From assembly GCA_034440635.1 (NCBI GenBank), contig JAOTON010001526.1:1249001-1313000 (forward strand): a stretch of DNA of 64,000 bases. Direction: 5' to 3'. This document shows, in pieces, positions 56,061-64,000 of this stretch (position 1 is the first letter of the stretch; each line of letters opens with the position of its first letter). Made by a program: the position numbers and the translations under genes. The notes under the pieces are model-generated. The model had not been told where the DNA came from. It made no database searches and saw only the letters and a program-made list of their open reading frames with translations. Source of the DNA: Lepas anatifera. Its lineage: Eukaryota; Arthropoda; Thecostraca; Lepadidae.

Positions 56061-56065
56061 GGCTC

Positions 56066-56524
56066 TTAAAGGGAATGTGGCAACTTGGTCGAATCCTGGA
56101 ATTTAGTGTAATTAGGGGTACTTTTAGCCGAAAATCATGGAATTGCCCATGATTTCTCTGAACAAAATGCACAATAAGCTCAATGTTTTGATTTTTAAAA
56201 TGCTCCTCTAGGGAAAGAAATAAATATATGCCTGTGGATGATGTCATGATCTGGCAACCACTGTCATATTCAACTCGCTTCAAGGGCTTCGATTGGCCGA
56301 TACTCCTCTTGACGTCAGCATATGTCGTCACACCAACAGCCATGACAACTGTAGGCTGCTGCTAAGGGTACATGAGGGGTACACTTCAGGTAAGTTTTAG
56401 CTTTTTGTACGGAAATCTCGAGTTCCAAGACAAATTATATATCGAGTACCGGGTTTTCCGACTTGCTTTACAACTTGGCTATCTTATTTAAAATCATGTT
56501 ATGGAGGTGCCACATTCCCTTTAA
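56066..56524. mobile_element. TTAA-flanked MITE (family M), second full-length copy
   Basis: TTAAAGGGAATGTGGCAAC to GGTGCCACATTCCCTTTAA, collinear with 3,968-4,420 (shared TGGATGATGTCATGATCTGG). TTAA at both ends. Confidence 0.85.
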
Positions 56525-56699
56525 ATACATCCAAGCAATACAAATTTGTCCACGCCGCACGCGCAGCGGAGCTTGAGCACGACACTACTTCCTTGGATCG
56601 CCTCATGTCACGTGACCAGACCGGTGAGGACGAGGGTCGGCTGGAAGTGAATTTTAACATTTCTCTCCTCGAGTTATGGGGCAAATGCAATTTCAATGA

Positions 56700-56775
56700 G
56701 CTGGTTTCTCGGCATGCTCCATCACATGGTTATCTCAGTTGAAAACCCATTATAAAGGTGCCACATTCCCTTTAA
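56700..56775. mobile_element. MITE family M, 3' fragment
   Basis: GGTTATCTCAGTTGAAAACC to AGGTGCCACATTCCCTTTAA: only the right end, 180 bases after the complete copy. Confidence 0.75.
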
Positions 56776-57212
56776 TGTGACTAATCCCTCACAGCAAAGT
56801 TTTAGCTAGCACTGTTTCTAAAAACTACAACCAAAAACTACAACCAAAACCTACAACCAAAGGGCCCCAAAAAAGGATTCCTAACGCCTATTGGGGAGTT
56901 CTTCTGTCCAAAGTGCATTCTCTTTTGTAGGCCCCCTCTACCACGCAGAAGAGCTCTGAATAGTAGAGCAGACATTGACAATTGTCCAGGAGGTCCTGTA
57001 AACGGTGTGAGAGCCGCCCGGGCCAGTGCAGATGGTCATGGAGCTGTTATAGGAGGTTCCTAACGAGATAGGTTTGATGAGTCAACAAGCTAGCAAAGGC
57101 CACTGAAATTGCCACGGATGCCCTGAAATATACATTTGGCCCAATACTTCACCCCTAGGTGCACCACTGAAGAAGCCTCTCAAAAGCAGGAGGCCCAAGT
57201 GAAGGCCCCATC

Positions 57213-57392
57213 GGGGGACGCGGTAGTGGAGTGGCCAGTGTAGCTGGCTTCCATTCAGCCGACCCGGGTTCAAGGCCCGGCGGCTTCCCTGAACAAGGAG
57301 CAAGCTGGCTCCCGAGAAACCCTACCAACAGGGAAAGAGTTGGCGACGCCATATGACCCTGGCAGTTGGTGCGTCGATAAGCCCCAAAAATT
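57213..57392 (+). mobile_element. tRNA-derived SINE (type 2)
   Basis: The head has B box GGGTTCAAGGCCC, then CAGGGAAAGAGTTGGCGACG, CCATATGACCCTGGCAGTTG and CGTCGATAAGCCCCAAAAAT. The flanks AAGGCCCCATC and AAGGCCCCTATC are an imperfect target duplication. Nothing else was recognised in 56,780-57,690. Confidence 0.85.
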
Positions 57393-57699
57393 AAGGCCCC
57401 TATCAAACTCGTTCCATTCCCGCAACTTGAAGCTTGTGGCGGGGGCACTGGAAGTAGCCGTTACATAAACCTCATTAATAGCTCCAATCGATGCAGATTT
57501 GGAATTCCCGTCACCCGTCAAGCGATCCCGGTACTGCTGAAGTTACGCAACACACAACCAAGTACACACCAGTGAAAACTTCACTGTTAACACGCGCATG
57601 TGCGGGGTCCGGGTCACCTTCGCCGGTATGGGGCTACCCGCTCCCCTGACCTCGACCGTGCCAGGTAGCTGAAGAGTGGAAAACATTTTTAAATAGCCA

Positions 57700-58330
57700 T
57701 ACGGATCTTTAAAGCATGTGTAAAAAACTGGGACAGCTCATTTTTTTAGGTCACGAGAGATAAACAATGTTCCCACAGGGATACGATAGAAACTCGGGGT
57801 TCTTTGTCACAATGGCAGATAGAGCATAGACATAGAAAGCACGCAATCACCGGTGGAATGATCTCGCTATGCCCCATAAAATGATGTATCGCATCGAATT
57901 TCTATGTTAAATTCTAAAGTTGAATAGACCTAAGCTCAGGTCAGGGTCAGCACGGGTCATAATTAATATTCTCCAGGCTGTAGCGATAAGTTAAACGCGC
58001 TTTTTTAAATAAAAGTTATTTCATAATTCCTTGGTAAATAATTTATATAACGCTGATTTACCCATGTCTTTGTTAAGAATCGGTCACGGATTTTGTCTGA
58101 CCCCGGCTTGACGAAATATAAAAAAGAATGACTACCATTAGCTATTGAACTCGGTGTGATGCGAATCTGCGATAAATAGTTGATGTTAGCTGCTGCTCAT
58201 CTAAGCTTCTTTTTTTAGGTTACTTCACTTGACCTCGGCTAAGGACGTGACCTGAGAGGATAGGGACAAGGGTTTGAAGGTTTTCAATGGGGTATAAAAA
58301 GGACCTGCTGTGCTCGTGGTTCAAATTTTT
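57700..58330. mobile_element. Probable decayed AGGTCA-rich element
   Basis: GCTCAGGTCAGGGTCAGC (57,935) and CACTTGACCTCGGC-GACGTGACCTGAGAG (58,225-58,255) recall subfamily 2/3 body words. Termini are not found. Confidence 0.4.
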
Positions 58331-58539
58331 AGGACCATTTGGCCCTCACCCTCTCAAATTTTCTACAATATCGGGTGCACAATTCAGTGGGTTTCCCACG
58401 TGATTTGGGTGGGTTGCACCGTCTAAATTGATGTTCCGTTAGGTTGAATTCCTCTCAAGAATGACGCACTTATTCTGGATTTTATTTCAGTATTAGCCCA
58501 CTTTTTAGTATAGTCGTCCCAGGTTCCCTGAGACGCTCT

Positions 58540-58650
58540 GGCGCTCCATGCTTACCCGACGTAGGTTGGCTGGCAACGGACTGGTGAGAGGTGACCTGAG
58601 CGGGGCGGCCGTCCCTGTGCTTTGTGGGACGTTAAACTTTGGCTTCTAAA
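58540..58650 (+). mobile_element. Possible SINE 3' region
   Basis: TTTGTGGGACGTTAAACTTTGG resembles a common SINE 3' domain. It differs from the other SINEs here and no tRNA head is seen. Confidence 0.3.
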
Positions 58651-58659
58651 TTGACCCTT

Positions 58660-60010
58660 CATCACAGGTGTTGCTTTTTCGGATGGTGGGGTCGGGGTCT
58701 CCGTGACAAGTCCGCTGATACTTTTATAATGCCCCGACTCTAATAACCGAACTTGCGCAACTTAGACAAGATTTATAAAAAAATAGAAAACTTTATTTTG
58801 TCTCTCACAGCCACCCTGGCAGTTATTGATTGAACTATCTAGTAAATAATTGCATGGTAAGTAATTGGTGCCCAATCGTATATAACGCAATTATATAGCC
58901 AGGGAAGTGATCATACAATTAATTAATTTTTGTAATTAGTATAATCATGTAATTAATTTACGTTTGAAATCAATTAATCACAAGTCCTTAGCCGGCGAAT
59001 TCTACACCGATCAAATTGAAAATTTAATAAGACCGTCCAACTCTTTGAAATCGGTTCATCTTGACCGAACCGTTCGTTACTATTCTCTTTAAACGTAAGC
59101 GAACTGATAAAGCTGCATCATCAGATGGATGGCTCCTGAGCATTTCCTTCATATATGTGTACTAGTAATAGGAGCGGATGTTTTCAACCGATGCCGGTTC
59201 CGATTCTGCATCCAATGAAATGAAGGATTTCAACCGATTTTGTTTGCGCTTGCGCTCCTGCACTCCTGCGTAGCACCATTTCCTAAAGGTAGAGATTGCT
59301 CATGCTTTATGGTTACTTGGTTTGCCCGCCCCTTTTGAGCGCATATTACACAGTTTGATGAATGTATCCAGAAATCCCTCGTGCAATATGAGTCTCGTGT
59401 TCGCCTGCTGTGGTTTGGCAGCCAAGATCATGTGGAGAGTCTTAACTTTGATGTAGTAAGTTGATTCATCGGCTTCAAGTGCGAGAAACATTCGCCAAGC
59501 GACAGCTGTACCAGTTTTAATGGATTCCCTGCAGCGCAGCCGATTTTGTCTAGTTCGGCCAGAGCAGTGCATGATCTGACGCTTCTCCAGCGGAACAGAA
59601 GCGTGAGCTTTGGATTTCGGCGCTGCGGGAAGAGTACCGAGACTTCTGTGCAGATATAACGGAACCGATTTATTTCCTGGATGGAGACTGGAGGCAGGAT
59701 CCGTTTGCAAGCTCTGGCAATTTTTTCGAAACGGGCGACGTTTTTAAATGTTTAGAGAAGTTGAGCGGACGGGTAACTTTGAAGGTTGTCACAATGCCAT
59801 CTCCAACAGGCACGTGCATAAATTGGCATAGAGACGATAAAACTACTGGGTGGGACGGGAGGAGGGGGTGCAGGGCTACCGGGCAAGAAATGGTCCCAAT
59901 GATGGGCTGATTCCATCAAAACTACTATTTTACCGTGCTTTATGATTTTTTCATCGCTGGCGATGAAATTTTCCTCTACCCCGTAAGGTCCCATGCTAAA
60001 ATTGCTTATA
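58660..60010. other. No gene supported
   Basis: A minus-strand frame of 136 codons (59,300-59,710) has ordinary codon use but no recognisable domain, signal peptide or splice context. It is within chance expectation for this much sequence. Confidence 0.35.
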
Positions 60011-60012
60011 AT

Positions 60013-60014
<2 letters not shown>

Positions 60015-60086
<72 letters not shown>
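60015..60086. repeat. TA microsatellite
   Basis: About 36 uninterrupted TA repeats. Tyr/Ile frames are artefacts. Confidence 0.97.
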
Positions 60087-60089
<3 letters not shown>

Positions 60090-60135
60090 GAAGCTGTATA
60101 ACCCTGGCAGTTGTGCATTGATAAGTCTCAACATT
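60087..60135 (+). mobile_element. SINE 3'-domain fragment
   Basis: TATAACCCTGGCAGTTGTGC and ATTGATAAGTCTCAACATT match the shared SINE 3' domain. The head is missing, replaced by the TA tract. Confidence 0.5.
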
Positions 60136-60295
60136 TATTATTCTCCAGAATATATCCTCAAGAGGATATATTCTAATTGATTTAAACATATTCGTCTCAA
60201 GTTAGGTCCGCAACCTACGTGCAGTTATGTCTTAGCTATTGCAACCGTATTGCCGTCATATCGCTGCGTGACGTCCACTTGACTACGAGATTCCT

Positions 60296-62339
60296 TTAAC
60301 CCTTGCCCCATCGGGTGGGGGGACATCGATGCCCCACCCCTAAAGCTTTTTTCCGAATAGCAGAAAAATGCCGAGGCGCAGCACCGCGGTTGACGATTCT
60401 ACCTTTCACCCCATCATTTTCCACTATTCCGGAAATTTTTGCCCGGGCTACACTAGGTCAGGTCGCCAGGCGATGTCAGCCAAGGTCACCTCACTTCAAC
60501 TTTTGACCTGTAACATAGCTATATTTCTAAGCCGATCGTTTTGAAAATGTCTACACTTGACGACCCCTCCAAGGTCTACACAACATATATCCAGGATTAT
60601 TATATTTGTTGACCTTAGGTCAGTTCGTGAGGTTTTTTCTCCCAAAGAAAAGCATGGAAAAAGCTGTTATATTATCTAAAGGTCACAACAAAATTATTAC
60701 AAATAATCAGATGTTTCAGAAAAACATTCTTAGCAACACTTTCCCGGATTCCAGGGGCAATATTTGCCCTTTTACTTATCTGAAGTCATCACAGGTCACC
60801 AGGGTCCAACATAGCATTTTAACGATAACTTTTGACCGAATCAAGCTAGAGCGCTAATTTAATCATCATCGTGTATGTCCCGTCACTGGCGTTTGTTTGC
60901 TATACGGCAAGACTATTTAAAACCTTCCATGAACTCAGGTCATGTTAGGTCAAGAGGTTTCCTCTGCAGTTCAAACTACTGGCTGGAGATCTTTCTGTGC
61001 CAAATAGAGGAGAAAGCCCTGTCATTTTGCTATCAAATGTACTTTACTGGACCTCAATATCTCTAATAGCATAATAGCTATTCCCAGGTTTCTGAGGCAT
61101 TGTATATATCAGTGAAAATAGCCTATCGTGAGTTAACTTGACCTCCCGAGGTCAAATCAGTGCCCTTAGCATTAAAACATGTGAAGTAAAATCATACTGA
61201 ATTCACACGAGCCTTCCAATGTACTCCGCAGATTTGCGCTAATTCGGAGTTAACCCGCGCCCCACCGGGGGTCCGGCGCCACCTTTCGCCCCACCGGGGG
61301 CCATCGATGGCCCCTCTAACTCCGAAAATATGGGCGTTAGCGCAAATCTGCAAAGTGCAATAAAAAGCTTGCGTGAATTCAGTAAGAAATTACTTCGCAT
61401 GTTTTAGTGCTCAGGTCAATGGTTTGACCTCCAGAGGTCAAATTAGGTCAAGATCGGCTATTTTCACTCAAATATGCAATGATTAAGCAAACTGGTCATA
61501 ACTCTTATGTCATTAGAGCTATTGAGGCCTGGTAAAGTACATTTGATAGGAAATTGCCAGTAATTTTTCCGCTATGTGGAACGTAAAGACCTCCCGCCAG
61601 TGGTTTGACCTCCATAGGTCACCTCGTGACCTAATATGACCTGAGGTCACGAAAGGTCAAAAAGTGATTTTGCCGTATATCAAATGAAAGCCAATGACAA
61701 GACAAACACGATGGTGTTTGTTTCACCGCTCTAGCTTAATTAGGTCAAAAGTTTTGTCAAAATACTGTTTTTGACCTCTGGTGACCTTGGATGACCTTAG
61801 AAAAGTCAAAGGGTAAATATGACCCCTGGGATCCGTGAAAGGGTATCCAAAAACGCTGTTTTGAGCAGTCTGAGTATTTTCAATCATTTTTGTGGCTTTT
61901 ATATCATGAAACAGGTTTTCCCATGCTTTTCCAATGGGAGAGGTCGCCTCGTGACCTGACCTCAGGGCACGAAATCGAAAAATCCCGGATATACACCTTG
62001 TAGACCCTGAAGGGGTTATGAAGTGTAGGAAGTTTCAAATCGATCGACTTTGAAATGTAGCTCTTACAGAGCTCTAAAGTTGAAGTGAGGTGACCTTGGT
62101 TGACCTCGTCTGGTGACCTGACCTTGGGTGACCTGGGGTAAAAAATCTCAGGGATGATGAGAAAATGATGCAGTGAGAGGTAGAGCCCTCAACCGCGGTG
62201 CTGCGCCTCGTCTTTTTCTGCTATCCCGAAAAACCTTAGGGGGCCATCGATGCCCCGCTGGGGCGAGGGTTAAAGGGTGGGGCATCGATGGCTCCGGTGG
62301 GGAGAAGGTGGCGTCGGACCCCGGTGGGGCGCGGGTTAA
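60296..62339 (+). mobile_element. AGGTCA-rich TTAA element, subfamily 1 (copy D), split by copy E
   Basis: The left part is 60,296-61,253 and the right end 62,270-62,339 (GGCATCGATGGCTCCGG to GGTGGGGCGCGGGTTAA). The two parts join at a TTAA that is duplicated around copy E. D is more diverged than E, as expected of the older host element. Confidence 0.88.
61250..62273 (-). mobile_element. AGGTCA-rich TTAA element, subfamily 1 (copy E), nested in D
   Basis: On the minus strand TTAACCCTCGCCCC at 62,273 runs to GGTGGGGCGCGGGTTAA at 61,250, with a 1,016-base body. TTAA flanks both ends, and the sequences outside join to restore copy D. It is close to A and carries the same dense AGGTCA array. 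Confidence 0.92.
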
Positions 62340-64000
62340 TAGGCCAACATTATGCAAAGTAATCTTGTGTGGTAGATGAAAACTGATGCAAAAAGCAACG
62401 ATAGATGAAGGCGATGCGGTAAAAACGCTATGTTATCTCCCTGTGTGAGCTTTTCAAAGATTTCTGCTTTTTGCATATTGAAATATGCAATTGCAGACCA
62501 AAAATTTCCTCCAGCATGTCTGTGATACATTTAAAGGATGGTCTGCAATTCAGTGATTTATCAACCGATCATTACGATCAATGGTGTTTAGAGCTGGACT
62601 AAGCTGGTAACAGTTAAATATTTTCAAATATTTCAGATCGGCAGGTACCCAGGTCTGAAATATGAAATGTTGGTTTTCTTTATGATGTTCCCAAATCACC
62701 AATCAGAATCTGCATAGATTACGGCTTTATTTATCGACCAAAAACTTATTTAAAATATCAAATTCATGAATTCGCCCAATTTTGCAAACAGGGTTCGAAA
62801 ACAAGGCCAGTTAAGAACTCATCGACTTATTATCATGCTTTTTGGCTCAGAACTATGAAATCGATAGATTTTAAATTTCAGGACCCAAAACTGCTAAAAA
62901 AATGCAGAGTAATAATAGTTGTTGGGGTCTAACGATGTTGCCGAGGATCGGTAGGTATAGTGCAAAGGAGAAAAGTGAGTTATCATTGGTAGGGTACGTT
63001 TTTGTGTAACTCGTACATGAGGCCATACATAACACCTTCCTCGACATTTCAGCATGCGCCATGGTTGATTTTACATCCCCATACCGTCGATTTTCTTCAT
63101 ATTTTGTCCATCGGGTTATCGGCAGCCCAGAACATGTCTGTGACATTTTTTGGGTGTTACCTACAACGTCATTGTTATAGCCTCCGGAAATGTTACACTT
63201 TGCCAGCACAGAAAATTCTTCTACAGCTATATTTGATCAAAATAATGATAAATGGATACAATTATTATCAAAATGAATGCAGTGAGCCAATAAAAACAAC
63301 GGTAGCAGTATTGAAATGTTTTATTTATTCTCTAGAAAATTGTTATTATTAACACAAATTCAATAGTTTTAAAAATATAATTTATAGTGTGAATTAGAAA
63401 ACTGACAATAGCACGTAAAAGAACACGTTTCAAAATAATAATATTAATAACAAAACCGTGTATATTTGTTTCCATAAGCATGAAAAACTAGCAGAATGCA
63501 TCATTGGTATGCGTCGTTGGCGCACCCGCGCGATGCGCAGGGCACGTTTTTTCTCCCTGTACCTCAGATACCATGACCTTGACCTGACGATGATTGCCGA
63601 TAGAGTGACAGTCTGTGCGATAGCAAAAAGCCTTTGTTTTGTATCTATTCTGTCATTTTTCATTCCTTGTCTCAGCAACGGGAATTGCTGCCTGAAAAAA
63701 CTCGAGACATCAACCAATAAGTTTGTTAAAACATATGTTCTTCAGCGCTTATTTGAACACCGACACAATGGTGTAAAAGAGAACGTCTTAGAGTACTAAG
63801 ATAAAAAATGAAAATAATTGTCATTTGCTTATAAGCATGAAAAGTCGACGGCATATATACATATACTTGCATAAAGATAAACATATTGATATCTAAAACA
63901 GCGGCATATCACAGGTAAGCGCATTAGGAGCGCCCTGCGCAGTGCGGAGCGCACTCTCGCTTCTCCCCTGCCTGATGCGCCCTGAAATTGACCTGAAGAC
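62340..64000. other. No gene supported
   Basis: AT-rich sequence. A SINE-tail-like TGTTGGGGTCTAACGATGTT lies at about 62,920. GC-rich GCGCCCTGCGCAGTGCGGAG appears at 63,931 near the window end. Frames at 63,430-63,800 overlap on both strands and show no domain. Confidence 0.4.

Noticed and set aside
59300..59710. 136-codon minus-strand gene
   Set aside because: Length is within chance expectation for 64 kb in six frames, with no domain or splice context.
59752..60189. 145-codon protein with Tyr/Ile run
   Set aside because: Driven by the TA microsatellite at 60,015-60,086.

Overview
The window is animal nuclear DNA, most likely from an invertebrate. It has a spliced gene with GT-AG introns and a TATA promoter, tRNA-headed SINEs, a non-LTR reverse transcriptase remnant, DNA transposons and MITEs, microsatellites and a higher-order satellite. 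I see no operons, no genuine tRNA or rRNA gene and no CRISPR array. The species cannot be fixed from the sequence alone. Most open reading frames over 60 codons are chance frames in repeats.

The one convincing protein gene lies on the minus strand from about 20,120 (TATA box) to 7,421 (stop). An exon at 19,626-19,737 carries the start codon and signal peptide. Small phase 1-1 exons follow, mostly one per four-cysteine module, ending in a four-module exon (7,788-8,120) and a terminal exon. Without the out-of-frame cassette at 13,268-13,356 the predicted product is 379 residues: a secreted protein with 12 four-Cys modules resembling follistatin N-terminal-like (FOLN/EGF-like) repeats. Six TATTTACA octamers lie in the intron between exons 5 and 6, and two more in the next intron.

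Region 1-7.4 kb, downstream of the gene, holds a 2.4 kb foldback, a hammerhead-ribozyme-like terminal motif, a TTAA-flanked MITE, a SINE with a clean target-site duplication, a 186 bp palindrome and a long-TIR element. Region 20-33 kb is sparse: a 20 bp minisatellite, hAT-type MITEs with 8 bp duplications, and several near-perfect palindromes. Region 33.9-36.0 kb is a satellite whose 71 bp unit is a dimer of a 35-36 bp monomer. The simple monomer array survives at 40.3 kb.

Region 42.7-62.3 kb is dominated by roughly 1 kb, TTAA-flanked, piggyBac-like non-autonomous elements beginning TTAACCC. They are packed with the nuclear-receptor half-site AGGTCA/TGACCT, about 22 in one 1,019 bp copy, and each subfamily carries its own GC-rich subterminal palindrome. 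One copy is inserted inside another at a TTAA. A duplicated block (37.6-39.4 and 52.2-54.4 kb) preserves empty sites for two of the insertions. This element system is the most interesting signal in the window.
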